From Egibacter sp. (GTDB lineage: Bacteria; Actinomycetota; Nitriliruptoria; Euzebyales; Egibacteraceae): a DNA stretch of 43,123 bases. Below, piece after piece: positions 1 to 8,195 of this stretch. The number at the start of each line of letters is the position of its first letter. Position 1 is the stretch's first letter. The stretch spans positions 1 to 43,123 of the forward strand of contig PWFH01000184.1 in NCBI GenBank assembly GCA_003553795.1, in the 5' to 3' direction. The notes beneath the pieces were generated by a model. It ran no database searches. It saw only the letters and a list, made by a program, of their open reading frames with translations, and was not told where the DNA came from. The translations under genes and the position numbers were made by a program.

Positions 1-168
1 CGCCGGGCCTTCGAGCCGCTCTTCACGACCAAGCCCGACCGCGGCGGCGTCGGCCTCGGCCTCGTCAGCGTCGACAGCGCCGTGCGCGCCGCCGGCGGCC
101 GCGTCGAGCTCACCTCGGCCCCCGGGGAGGGCACGCGGGTGCGCCTGCTCCTGCCCGTCGCCGGCTGA
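1..168 (+). CDS. Sensor histidine kinase, C-terminal fragment
   Basis: Only the last 55 residues are inside the window; the gene enters from the left edge already in frame and stops with TGA. The fragment carries the end of a GHKL ATPase domain: FEPLFTTK (F box), GGVGLGL (G2 box, with Val where GTGLGL is usual) and the closing strand GTRVRLLLP. In this family the domain binds ATP and phosphorylates a conserved His for transfer to a response regulator. The sensor part and any partner regulator are outside the window, so the signal is unknown. It is followed by a 115-base gap and then prcB. No dop or pup gene lies in the visible part upstream of prcB. Confidence 0.85.
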   Translation, partial: RRAFEPLFTTKPDRGGVGLGLVSVDSAVRAAGGRVELTSAPGEGTRVRLLLPVAG

Positions 169-211
169 GCGGGCGCGTCGTCGTCCTCGTGCAGGGCAGG
201 GGGAGTGCGCC

Positions 212-217
212 TACGAT
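212..217 (+). promoter_or_regulatory. Putative -10 element for prcB
   Basis: TACGAT fits the actinobacterial -10 pattern TANNNT and lies in the gap between the kinase gene and prcB, 66 bases before the chosen GTG. No convincing -35 hexamer is seen. Confidence 0.4.
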
Positions 218-283
218 CAGGCGCGGACCGTGCCCGCGGCCCCTGCCGGAGGGGCTGGGGCCCTGCCGACGTGGAGGCGCGAC

Positions 284-1069
284 GTGACCCAGGCTGCCGG
301 CCCCGACCCCTTCGACGCCACCGGCGCGAGCTTCAGCGCGACACTGCGCGCGACCGCGCCGGAGGCCCTCGAGGGCCGCTTCCAGGGCCCGGTGCCCGAC
401 CACGTCGACGGCACGACGGTGCTCGCGGTGACCTACGACGGCGGCGTCGTCATGGCCGGCGACCGGCGCGCGACCGCAGGCAACGTCATCTCCAAGCGTG
501 ACATGCGCAAGGTCTTCCCCGCCGACGCCTGGTCGGCGGTGGCCGTCAGCGGCGCGGCCGGCCCGTCGATGGAGCTCGCGAAGGTCTTCGCCACCGAGCT
601 CGAGCACTACGAGAAGGTCGAGGGCTCGCCGCTGTCGCTCGAGGGCAAGGCGAACAAGCTCGCGCAGATGGTCCGGGCGAACCTGCCGATGGCGATGCAG
701 GGCCTCGTCGTCGTGCCCCTCTTCGCCGGCTACGACCTGCGCGAGCACGCGAGCCGCATCTACGAGTACGACGGCGTCGGCGGGCGCTACGAGGAGCGCC
801 GCTTCGCCACGACCGGCTCGGGTGGCCGCGACGCACGGGGCAGCCTCAAGGCCCGCTACGTCGACGGCCTCGAGGCCGACGAGGCCATCGACGTGGCCAT
901 CCACGCCCTGTGGGACGCCGCCGACGAGGACGCCGCCACCGGCGGGCCCGACGTCGTGCGCGGCATCTTCCCGCTCGTGGCGGTCATCGACCGCGACGGC
1001 TACCGCGAGCTCGACGGGGAGCTCGTCGCCGACCGTGTCGACGCGGTCGTCTCGAGTCGGCGCCTGTGA
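284..1069 (+). CDS. prcB: 20S proteasome beta subunit PrcB
   Basis: Catalytic beta subunit of the bacterial 20S proteasome, which degrades pupylated proteins in the cytoplasm. An N-terminal propeptide of about 43 residues ends in Gly before Thr44-Thr45. Thr44 would be the active-site Thr1 released by autocleavage. Counted from it, Asp17 and Lys33 of the catalytic site are in place, inside VVMAGDRRAT and SKRDMRKVF. The GSG and ATGGPD segments near the C-terminus also match the family. I chose the GTG at 284 because GGAGG lies six bases upstream. An in-frame GTG at 230 would add 18 residues but has no ribosome binding site. The protein is 261 aa, close to other actinobacterial PrcB precursors. 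prcA follows after 52 bases. Confidence 0.95.
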   Translation: MTQAAGPDPFDATGASFSATLRATAPEALEGRFQGPVPDHVDGTTVLAVTYDGGVVMAGDRRATAGNVISKRDMRKVFPADAWSAVAVSGAAGPSMELAKVFATELEHYEKVEGSPLSLEGKANKLAQMVRANLPMAMQGLVVVPLFAGYDLREHASRIYEYDGVGGRYEERRFATTGSGGRDARGSLKARYVDGLEADEAIDVAIHALWDAADEDAATGGPDVVRGIFPLVAVIDRDGYRELDGELVADRVDAVVSSRRL

Positions 1070-1121
1070 CGAGACCGAGCCCACCCCGACGACCCCGTCG
1101 GACCGACGAGGAGCGCCCGCC

Positions 1122-1808
1122 GTGTCGATGATGCCCTACGTCAGCCCCGAGCAGCTCATGAAGGACCGGGCGGACTACGCCCGCAAGGGCATCAGCCGGG
1201 GCAAGTCGGTCGCTGCGGTCCGCTACCGCGAGGGGTTGCTCTTCGTCGCCGAGAACCCCTCGGCGACCCTGCACAAGGTCTCGGAGATCTACGACCGGAT
1301 CGCCTTCGCCGCGGTCGGCAAGTACAACGAGTTCGAGCTCCTGCGCCGGCAGGGCATCCGCCTCGCCGACGTCACCGGCTACCAGTACGCCCGTGAGGAC
1401 GTCACCGGCCGGTCGCTCGCCAACGCCTACGCCACCGCGCTCGGCTCGGCGTTCACCGAGTCGCAGAAGCCCTTCGAGGTCGAGCTCCTCGTCGCCGAGG
1501 TCACCGACGACGACGTCGAGGTCTACCACATCCTCTACGACGGCTCGATCGCCGACGAGGAGGGCTACGTCGCGATCGGCGGCTCCGCCGAGGCGGTGCA
1601 GTCCGAGCTCGCTGAGCGCTACGACGACGACCTCGACCGGGACGGCGCGCTCGGCGTCGCCCATGCCGCGCTCTCCGACGGCGACGGGCGCAGCCTCGAG
1701 GCAGCCAACCTCGAGGTCGCCGGGCTCGACCGCACGCGCGGCCGCCGCAAGTTCTTCCGCATGGCCACCGACGAGGTCGCCGCCGCGCTCGAGCCGCTCA
1801 CCCCCTAG
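1122..1808 (+). CDS. prcA: 20S proteasome alpha subunit PrcA
   Basis: Alpha subunit forming the outer rings and gate of the 20S core, 228 aa. It shows the family start YVSPEQLMKDRADYARKGI, followed by LLFVAENPS, YDRIAFAAVGKYNEFE, DVTGRSLANAYA and YDGSIADEEGYV. No catalytic Thr is expected or seen. The GTG at 1122 follows GAGGAG by eight bases; two ATGs at 1128 and 1131 are alternatives. The protein ends soon after the last helix and lacks the polar tail that M. tuberculosis PrcA carries, so it is about 20 residues shorter. It is probably cotranscribed with prcB. The next gene is convergent, 33 bases away. Confidence 0.95.
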   Translation: MSMMPYVSPEQLMKDRADYARKGISRGKSVAAVRYREGLLFVAENPSATLHKVSEIYDRIAFAAVGKYNEFELLRRQGIRLADVTGYQYAREDVTGRSLANAYATALGSAFTESQKPFEVELLVAEVTDDDVEVYHILYDGSIADEEGYVAIGGSAEAVQSELAERYDDDLDRDGALGVAHAALSDGDGRSLEAANLEVAGLDRTRGRRKFFRMATDEVAAALEPLTP

Positions 1809-1841
1809 CCGCTCACCGCCTCGCCGCCGACGCCGGCGCGC

Positions 1842-4040
1842 TCACCCGCCGGTGCCCGACTCCGCGCCGAGCGCGGCGCGCGGGACGAAGCGCACGACCG
1901 CGCCGTCGTCGCTCCAGCCGACCGCGGCGTCGCCGGCGACGAGCCAGCGCTGCGGGGCGAGCCATCCCGGCGGGTCGGGGGTCGTTCGCCAGACGCTCTC
2001 GCCGGTGTCGAGCACCGCCGCGCCGGTGCGCCCGCCGAGCGCGTCGCCGACCTGCGCGCCGCCCCAGACGAGCACCTGCCCGCTCTCGCCCATCGGGGTG
2101 ATCGCCCCGCCGGCGACGGTGCTCCAGCCCGGCCGGGTCGGGCGCCAGCGGTCGCGCTCGTCGAGCACGACCGCGGCCTCGCCGTCCCAGACCACCACCG
2201 AGCCGGGCAGCACCGCGGCGCTGAGCGGCGGGGCGAGCCCGGGGTCGGCGAGCACCGTCCAGGCCTCGCCGTCGAGGCGGGCGACCTCGCCGCCGGCGCC
2301 GAGCAGCACGAGCGCGCCGTCGGGGCCGGTCGCGAGCCCGTCGGGCAGCAGGCCCTCCGGCGGGTCGGGCAGCGCCTGCCAGCGGCCGGTGGCGGTGTCG
2401 AGGCGCGCCACGGCCTGCGGGCTCGCGGCGACGGCGTCGGCGCCCGCGCCGCGGCCGAGCACGACCTCCCCGGCATCCGCGCCCGGGGGCGGCTCGACGG
2501 TCTCCCAGGCGCCCGTGTCGAGGTCGTAGCGGGCCGTCGCGCCGCGCTCGCCGAGGACGAGCACCCCGTCACCGGCGGTGGTCGCCGCGGGCGAGGGCCC
2601 GGCGGGCACGGGCGCGGTCGGCAGCGGCGCCACCGTGCCCTCGCCGAGGTCGATGACGAGGCCGTCGTCGCGCTGCTGCGCGCCGACGCGCCCGCCCCAG
2701 GCCACGACCCGCTCGCCGGCGGCCGCGAGCGCGGGGGCGAGCCGGGTCTCGCCGACCTCGAGGCGCTCCCACCGGCCGTCGGCCTGCGGCGCCCCGGCCG
2801 GCGGCAGCGCGACGCCGCCGTGGCCCTGGGGCGACCACGTCGCCAGGCTGAGCGCCTCACCTCCGGCGTCGCCGACGACGGCGAGGGCCTGCCCGGTCCA
2901 CACCGCCCCGGCGTCACCGCCGAGGTCGGGTGCGGCCGCGAGCGGACGCCAGGGGTCGTCGTCGGCGGGCAGCAGCGCTGCGGCATCGGGCGCGCCTGAG
3001 GCCCAGGCGACGAGCCCGGCGGGGGTGGGCTCGAGCCGGGGCTCGGCGCGGGCCAGGGCCGCCGGCGCGCTCGTGAGCCGCTCCCAGCCGCGCCGGGGCG
3101 ACCATGCGGCCGCGAGGTGGCTGCGCCCCCGGTCGTGGGTCGCGCCGACGGCCACGACCCGGCCCGAGGCCGGGTCGGTGGCGGCACGGGGGGTCCAGTT
3201 GCCGCGTCCGGGCAGCGGGTCGGGCTCGCTCCACGAGCCCCCGGCGTAGCGCGTCGCGGCGAGCTCACGCCCGTCCTCGCTCGTCGCCCCGATCGCCACG
3301 AGGTCGTCGTCGAGCGCGGCGAGGGTGCGCACGTCGACGAGGGGCACCCCGGCGAGACGGGTCCACGAGCCGGCGGCGAGGTCGTGGGCGGCGACCGCGG
3401 CGGCGCCGTCGACGTCGCCGGCCACGGCCACGCCCTCCGACGTCGCGGCGCTGGCCTGCCAGCGCCACCGTCCCGAGGGCGGCGCGGGCAGCCTCTGCCA
3501 GGCCTGCCCGTCGTAGCGCGCGTGGGCGGTGCCGCCGTCCCCGTCGAGGCCGCCGAGCACGAGGACCTCGCCGTCGCGGGCGTGCAGCGCCGCAGCCGCG
3601 TCGTCGCGCAGGGGGGCGGCGGGCAGTGCCTCGGCGCCCGCGCCCGGGTCCTCGGCGTCGAGCAGCGCCCCGTCGTCGCGCCAGCCCTCGTCGTCGCGCC
3701 CGCCCCAGACGAGCAGCCGGTCGTCGAGGCGCGCGACGCGGGGCGCGTCGCGCGCGGCGAGGTCGTCGAGCGTGACGGGCTCGCTCCACGAGCCGGCCGG
3801 GCGCACCGCCACGGTGCGCGCCTGCGGCTGCTCGGGGTCGGCGGTCGGCGGGGGAGCGGGGGTGGGTTCGCCGTCGGGCTCGATGACGAGCTCGGGGGGC
3901 GCGTCGGGCTCCTCCTCGGAGCCCCCGTCACCGGTGGTCAGCACCAGCCCAGCGACGACGGCGAGCGCCAACGCGGCCACGGCGAGGCCGCGGGCGCCCC
4001 TCGGCCCCGCCGTGCGTGCCCGCTCCCAGTCCTCGCTCAC
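1842..4040 (-). CDS. Membrane-anchored kelch-like beta-propeller protein
   Basis: A 732-aa protein with a short basic N-terminus, one hydrophobic segment at about residues 20-40 ([15 protein letters not shown]) and a Pro/Glu/Asp-rich linker. The rest is repeats of about 45-60 residues with LVWGG, VLVLGG, VVAWGG or VLVWGG strands followed by Asp-rich turns and a Trp (GSW, QAW, RGW), as in kelch/galactose-oxidase propellers. No catalytic residues are recognised. The topology suggests a signal anchor with the propeller outside the membrane. The GTG at 4040 is chosen because it begins the membrane-anchor frame and lies seven bases after a -10-like CAGACT; longer frames would run into the pafA promoter. 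It is convergent with prcA and divergent from pafA. Its function, and any link with the proteasome, is unknown. Confidence 0.75.
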   Translation of the reverse strand: MSEDWERARTAGPRGARGLAVAALALAVVAGLVLTTGDGGSEEEPDAPPELVIEPDGEPTPAPPPTADPEQPQARTVAVRPAGSWSEPVTLDDLAARDAPRVARLDDRLLVWGGRDDEGWRDDGALLDAEDPGAGAEALPAAPLRDDAAAALHARDGEVLVLGGLDGDGGTAHARYDGQAWQRLPAPPSGRWRWQASAATSEGVAVAGDVDGAAAVAAHDLAAGSWTRLAGVPLVDVRTLAALDDDLVAIGATSEDGRELAATRYAGGSWSEPDPLPGRGNWTPRAATDPASGRVVAVGATHDRGRSHLAAAWSPRRGWERLTSAPAALARAEPRLEPTPAGLVAWASGAPDAAALLPADDDPWRPLAAAPDLGGDAGAVWTGQALAVVGDAGGEALSLATWSPQGHGGVALPPAGAPQADGRWERLEVGETRLAPALAAAGERVVAWGGRVGAQQRDDGLVIDLGEGTVAPLPTAPVPAGPSPAATTAGDGVLVLGERGATARYDLDTGAWETVEPPPGADAGEVVLGRGAGADAVAASPQAVARLDTATGRWQALPDPPEGLLPDGLATGPDGALVLLGAGGEVARLDGEAWTVLADPGLAPPLSAAVLPGSVVVWDGEAAVVLDERDRWRPTRPGWSTVAGGAITPMGESGQVLVWGGAQVGDALGGRTGAAVLDTGESVWRTTPDPPGWLAPQRWLVAGDAAVGWSDDGAVVRFVPRAALGAESGTGG

Positions 4041-4047
4041 CGGCGCG

Positions 4048-4053
4048 AGTCTG
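4048..4053 (-). promoter_or_regulatory. Putative -10 element for a leaderless propeller mRNA
   Basis: On the minus strand CAGACT ends seven bases before the GTG of the propeller gene, and no Shine-Dalgarno sequence lies between. Transcription starting at the usual distance would begin at the start codon itself. Confidence 0.45.
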
Positions 4054-4150
4054 CCCCACTGCCCGCCTCGGCGAACGCCGCGCCGCGGCCCGGGCCGCAC
4101 GCCGCGCCGCGCGGGGGGTCGACGCCGCCCTCGCAGGACGGGGCAGGCCG

Positions 4151-4156
4151 TAGACT
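4151..4156 (+). promoter_or_regulatory. Putative -10 element for pafA
   Basis: TAGACT lies 29 bases before the pafA ATG, in the 145-base divergent gap. Transcription would start near 4163, leaving a short leader that contains the GGAGG at 4172. The -35 region is weak. Confidence 0.5.
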
Positions 4157-4185
4157 GGGGGACCGCCGAGCGGAGGACGCCACGC

Positions 4186-5541
4186 ATGCACCGCCGCATC
4201 TTCGGCCTCGAGGTCGAGTACGGCGTGACCTGCACGTTCCGGGGGCAGCGCCGGCTCTCCCCCGACGAGGTCGCGCGCTACCTCTTCCGTCGCGTCGTGT
4301 CCTGGGGACGCTCCTCGAACGTCTTCCTCGAGAACGGCGCGCGACTCTACCTCGACGTCGGCAGCCACCCCGAGTACGCCACGCCCGAGTGCGACGACGT
4401 GCGCGCGGTCGTCGCGCACGACAAGGCGGGGGAGCGCATCCTCGAGTCGCTCACCGAGCAGGCCGAGCAGCGCCTCCACGAGGAGGGCATCGCCGGCGAC
4501 ATCCACCTCTTCAAGAACAACACCGACTCGGCGGGCAACTCCTACGGCAGCCACGAGAACTACCTCGTCGCGCGCTTCGGCGAGTTCGGCAAGCTCGCCG
4601 AGACGCTCATCCCCTTCCTCGTGACCCGGCAGGTCTTCTCCGGCGCCGGCAAGGTCCTGCACACCCCGCGCGGGCCGATCTACGCGCTGTCCCAGCGCGC
4701 CGAGCACATCTGGGAGGGGCTGTCCTCGGCGACGACGCGCAGCCGGCCGATCATCAACAGCCGCGACGAGCCGCACGCCGACGCCGAGCGCTACCGGCGG
4801 CTGCACGTCATCGTCGGCGACTCGAACATGAGCGAGTACGCGACGTGGCTGAAGATGGCCACCGCCGACCTCGTCCTGCGGATGGTCGAGTCCGGCACGG
4901 TCATGCGCGACTTCACCCTCGACAACCCCATCCGCGCGATCCGCGAGATCAGCCACGACATGTCCTGCCAGCGCCGGGTGCGCCTCGCCGGCGGCCGGGA
5001 GATGAGCGCGCTCGAGATCCAGCGGGCCTACTACGAGCGCGTCGCCGCCTTCGTCGAGCACGGCGAGCACGACGCCGAGACCGACCTCGTGCTCTCGGAG
5101 TGGGGGCGGGTGCTCGACACCCTCGAGGACGACCCGCTCAAGCTCTCCCGCGAGTGCGACTGGGTGGCGAAGTACCACCTCGTCGAGGACTTCCGGCGCC
5201 GCCACGACCTGCCGCTGTCGAGCCCGCGGGTGAGCATGGTCGACCTGCAGTACCACGACGTCAACCGCGCCCGGGGGCTGCAGCACCTCCTCGAGCGGCG
5301 CGGGAAGATGGACCGCGTCGTCGACGACCACACCATCGACGTCGCGCAGTCGACGCCGCCGCAGACCACGCGCGCGAAGCTCCGGGGGGAGTTCATCCGC
5401 GAGGCCAAGCGTCGCCGGCGCGACTTCACCGTCGACTGGGTCCACCTCAAGCTCAACGACCAGGCGCAGCGCACCGTGCTCTGCAAGGACCCGTTCCGCG
5501 CGAGCGACGAGCGCGTCGACAAGCTCATCGCGACGATGTAG
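4186..5541 (+). CDS. pafA: Pup--protein ligase PafA
   Basis: Attaches the C-terminal Glu of Pup to substrate lysines with ATP, marking proteins for the proteasome. The 451-aa length equals the family norm. The glutamine-synthetase-like N-terminus is present: [10 protein letters not shown] with Glu9 and Glu11 as nucleotide/Mg ligands, and [15 protein letters not shown] with Asp57 at the catalytic-base position. [20 protein letters not shown] and the C-terminal [20 protein letters not shown] also match PafA. It lacks the longer Dop-type loop after the N-terminal motif, so ligase is favoured over deamidase. The ATG at 4186 follows GGAGG by nine bases. A convergent PBP gene separates it from pafB-pafC. 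Neither dop nor pup is in the window. Confidence 0.95.
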   Translation: MHRRIFGLEVEYGVTCTFRGQRRLSPDEVARYLFRRVVSWGRSSNVFLENGARLYLDVGSHPEYATPECDDVRAVVAHDKAGERILESLTEQAEQRLHEEGIAGDIHLFKNNTDSAGNSYGSHENYLVARFGEFGKLAETLIPFLVTRQVFSGAGKVLHTPRGPIYALSQRAEHIWEGLSSATTRSRPIINSRDEPHADAERYRRLHVIVGDSNMSEYATWLKMATADLVLRMVESGTVMRDFTLDNPIRAIREISHDMSCQRRVRLAGGREMSALEIQRAYYERVAAFVEHGEHDAETDLVLSEWGRVLDTLEDDPLKLSRECDWVAKYHLVEDFRRRHDLPLSSPRVSMVDLQYHDVNRARGLQHLLERRGKMDRVVDDHTIDVAQSTPPQTTRAKLRGEFIREAKRRRRDFTVDWVHLKLNDQAQRTVLCKDPFRASDERVDKLIATM

Positions 5542-5548
5542 CGCTGCG

Positions 5549-5568
5549 GGCGGGGCGTCGGCCCCGCC
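5549..5568. terminator. Hairpin between convergent pafA and PBP genes
   Basis: An 8-bp perfect GC stem (GGCGGGGC/GCCCCGCC) with a GTCG loop lies between the two convergent stop codons. There is no T run, so this is at most a bidirectional hairpin-type terminator. Confidence 0.5.
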
Positions 5569-5571
5569 GGC

Positions 5572-7992
5572 TCAGCCGTCCTGGCCCTCGGCCGCCGCAC
5601 CCTCCGCGGAGGACCCGTCGCCGCCGTCAGCGTCGCCACCGCCGTTGCCGTCGCCGTTGCCGCCGTTGCCGCTGGAGCCGCCGCCGTCGCCGCCGCCGTC
5701 CTCGCCCCCGCCGCCGTCGTCGGGCTCGGGCTCGGGTTCGGGCTCGGGTTCGGGCTCCGGTGCGGGCTCGGGCTCGGGTTCGGGCTCGGGCGCGGGTGGC
5801 TGACCGGTCGAGACACCGAGGCGCACCGGCGTGCCGATCGGGTGGTCGCTGCCGCCGCCGGGCTGCTGCCAGGCCACGACCCCGGCGGGGGCGAACGAGG
5901 CGACGTTGACGACCTCGACGCCGAGGCGGGCCTCGGCGAGGGTGAGGGTGGCCTCGGCCTCGGTGAGCCCGACGACCTCGGGGACCTCGACCTCCTCGCC
6001 GGCGTAGAGGCTCTCGAGGTCGGCGTCGTCGGCCTCGGGGAAGTCGCTCGGCTCGAACTCCGCGAGGGCCTGGCGCATGAACGCCGACCACACCGGCGCG
6101 GCGGTCCCTCCGCCGGTCGCGCCGGGCATGCTCACCTGGCGCTCGGGGTGGCCCACCCACACCGCGGTCGACAGCACGGGACTCACACCGACGAACCAGG
6201 CGTCGGTGTTGTCGTTCGTCGTGCCGGTCTTGCCGGCGATGTGCCAGCCGTCGACGCTGGCCGACGTTCCGGTGCCGCTCGACACCACGTCGGTGAGCAG
6301 GTCGATCGAGGCGCTGGCCACCGCCGGTGACAGCGCCTCGCGCTCGTCGGGATCGGCCTCGTAGATCGCCTCGTCGTCCTCGATGACGCGGTCGATGAAG
6401 TGCGCGTCGATGTGCGTGCCGAGGTTGGCGATCGCCCCGTAGGCGCTCGCCATCTCAAGCGGGGAGACCCCGCCTTCGAGGCCGCCGAGGACGATCGAGG
6501 GGAACTCCTCGCCGCGGTAGGCCGCCTGCCGGTCGATGCCGAGCAGCTCGGTGCGCTCGACGACCTCCTCGACGCCGACGAGGGTCATGAGCTGGGCGTA
6601 GTAGGTGTTGACGCTGCGGGTCGTCGCCTCGCCGAGGTCGATCGTGCCGTACGACGCTCCGCCGTAGTTCGTCGGCTCCCACGTCTGGTCGCCACCGTCG
6701 TAGACGATCTCGACCGGGCTCGAGCCGTCGAGCGAGAGGCTCGGGGGGTAGCCCTGCTCGAGCGCCTCGATCATCGCGAAGGTCTTGAAGGCGCTGCCGG
6801 GCGAGCGCCGACCCTGCCGGGCGAGGTCGAACTGCTCGGCCTCGAAGTCGGCACCGGAGTAGATCGCCCGCACCGCGCCGGTCGTGTGGTCGACCGAGGC
6901 GATGCCCGCGGTCGGGCCGTCGCCGCCGAAGCGCTCGGCGACGACGTCACGGGCCATCTCCTGCAGCGCCGGGTCGATCGTCGTGTGGATCTCGAGGCCC
7001 CCGCCGAAGAGCCGCTCGCGGCGCTCCTCGAAGGTCGCCCCGAAGGTGGGGTCGGCGAGGAACTGCTGCTTGGCCGCCTCCACGACGTAGGGCTCCTTGA
7101 CCTCCTGGTCGCCCTCCTCGACGACCTCGACCTCGGTGGCCTGGAGGTCGCTGGCCTCCTGGGCGGTGAGGTAGCCCTCGTCGGCCATGCCGGCGAGGAC
7201 CAGGTCGCGGCGCCGCTCGGCGATCTCGGCGTCGCGGCGGGGGTTCGTCGACGACGGAGCGCGGATGACGCCGGCGAGCAGCGCGGACTCCTGCGGGCTC
7301 AGCTCGGCGGCGCCGACGCCGAAGTACTCCTCGGCGGCGGCCTGCACGCCGTAGGCGCCGGACCCGAAGTAGACCTGGTTGAGGTAGCGCTCGAGCAGCT
7401 CGTCCTTGTCGTGCTCCTTCTCGAGGGCCATCGCGTAGAGCAGCTCGGTGAACTTGCGGTCGAGGGTCTGCGCGGCGTCGAGGAAGTTCATCTTCGCGAG
7501 CTGCTGGGTCAGCGTCGACCCGCCCTGGGTGATGTCGCGGGCGCGGAGGTTCGCCAGGGCCGCGCGGCCCAGGCCCTCGACGTCGTAGCCCTCGTGCTCG
7601 AAGAAGCGCCGGTCCTCGGCGGTGAGCACGGCCTGCCAGACGTGGTCGGGCAGGGCGTCGAGGGGGACGACGCGGCGGTCCTCCTCGTCGTGGAGGATCG
7701 ACAGGAGCGTGCCGTCGGCAGCGTAGACGACGGAGCGCTCGCGCAGGTCGGGCATCTCGGTGTCGTCGGGCAGCACGACCGAGGCCTCCACGGAGCCGCC
7801 GACCTCGGCGGCGACCCGTGGCAGGATCGCGCCGACGGCGAGCAGCGCGGCGAAGCTGCCGGCCACCGCGACGACGAGCAGCGTCACCGCGCGCACGATC
7901 CATGGGCCCTCGCGGGGCCCCTCCTCCGGGATCGGCTCACCAACCGGCTCGGCCTCGTCCCCCGGCCACGCCTCGTCGCGCCTGTCGCGCAT
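5572..7992 (-). CDS. Class A penicillin-binding protein (transglycosylase/transpeptidase)
   Basis: Bifunctional peptidoglycan synthase of 806 aa. A cytoplasmic acidic tail precedes one membrane segment at about residues 32-57. The GT51 domain (about 95-270) has TAEDRRFF with Glu126 as catalytic base, GGSTLTQQLAK, and RKFTELLYA followed by LLERYLNQVYFG. The transpeptidase domain has the SxxK motif at Ser400-Lys403 (RSPGSAFKTF), SVN at 460-462 and KTGTT from Lys588. One PASTA domain follows at about 669-730 (VPEVVGLTEAEA). The last 74 residues are a Glu-Pro repeat and a Gly/Asp-rich tail. The ATG at 7992 follows GAGAGGTG. It is an ordinary PonA-type enzyme apart from the tail, and it lies between pafA and pafB on the opposite strand. 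Confidence 0.93.
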   Translation of the reverse strand: MRDRRDEAWPGDEAEPVGEPIPEEGPREGPWIVRAVTLLVVAVAGSFAALLAVGAILPRVAAEVGGSVEASVVLPDDTEMPDLRERSVVYAADGTLLSILHDEEDRRVVPLDALPDHVWQAVLTAEDRRFFEHEGYDVEGLGRAALANLRARDITQGGSTLTQQLAKMNFLDAAQTLDRKFTELLYAMALEKEHDKDELLERYLNQVYFGSGAYGVQAAAEEYFGVGAAELSPQESALLAGVIRAPSSTNPRRDAEIAERRRDLVLAGMADEGYLTAQEASDLQATEVEVVEEGDQEVKEPYVVEAAKQQFLADPTFGATFEERRERLFGGGLEIHTTIDPALQEMARDVVAERFGGDGPTAGIASVDHTTGAVRAIYSGADFEAEQFDLARQGRRSPGSAFKTFAMIEALEQGYPPSLSLDGSSPVEIVYDGGDQTWEPTNYGGASYGTIDLGEATTRSVNTYYAQLMTLVGVEEVVERTELLGIDRQAAYRGEEFPSIVLGGLEGGVSPLEMASAYGAIANLGTHIDAHFIDRVIEDDEAIYEADPDEREALSPAVASASIDLLTDVVSSGTGTSASVDGWHIAGKTGTTNDNTDAWFVGVSPVLSTAVWVGHPERQVSMPGATGGGTAAPVWSAFMRQALAEFEPSDFPEADDADLESLYAGEEVEVPEVVGLTEAEATLTLAEARLGVEVVNVASFAPAGVVAWQQPGGGSDHPIGTPVRLGVSTGQPPAPEPEPEPEPAPEPEPEPEPEPEPDDGGGGEDGGGDGGGSSGNGGNGDGNGGGDADGGDGSSAEGAAAEGQDG
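5721..5796 (-). repeat. Short repeats encoding the Glu-Pro tail of the PBP
   Basis: The 6-base unit GGGCTC/GGGTTC is repeated about a dozen times in direct orientation (plus-strand view), interrupted once near 5758-5763. It encodes alternating Pro-Glu in the C-terminal tail. Such a tract could change length by slippage without shifting frame. Confidence 0.7.
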
Positions 7993-8051
7993 CGTCGCAG
8001 CACCTCTCGGCTCGCTCCGCGGCGCGCGGTCACGCGACCGCGCGCCCCTCC

Positions 8052-8057
8052 ACAGTA
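8052..8057 (-). promoter_or_regulatory. Putative -10 element for the PBP gene
   Basis: The minus-strand hexamer TACTGT lies 59 bases upstream of the PBP ATG, in the 203-base gap shared with divergent pafB. It is one of the few AT-containing stretches in the gap; no good -35 is visible. Confidence 0.35.
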
Positions 8058-8096
8058 TGCGCGCTGCGCCTGCGCGAGATGCGCCCTCTTGGCCGA

Positions 8097-8102
8097 TAGC
8101 CT
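8097..8102 (+). promoter_or_regulatory. Putative -10 element for pafB-pafC
   Basis: TAGCCT lies about 93 bases before the pafB ATG. I saw no RecA-NDp-type motif (TTGTCRGTG at fixed distance) that PafBC itself would activate. Confidence 0.35.
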
Positions 8103-8195
8103 GCGCAGTCGGAGGGCCGGGCGGCGCACGGCGCAGAGCCTGGCCGCCCTCACTGGGAGACGACGTCGCGGAGCCGAGCCGACGCGGAGGTGGTG

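Noticed and set aside
230-283. The longer PrcB start at GTG 230
   Set aside because: No ribosome binding site upstream, whereas GTG 284 has GGAGG at six bases and still leaves a normal propeptide.
4186-5541. Dop (Pup deamidase) instead of PafA
   Set aside because: The motif spacing at the N-terminus leaves no room for the Dop loop, length is 451 aa rather than about 500, and it neighbours prcBA and pafBC.
3117-5909. A very long plus-strand open frame overlapping the propeller gene and pafA
   Set aside because: Composition is Arg/Pro/Ala/Gly-rich with no motif. High GC makes stop codons rare, so long shadow frames are expected; pafA in another frame is unmistakable.
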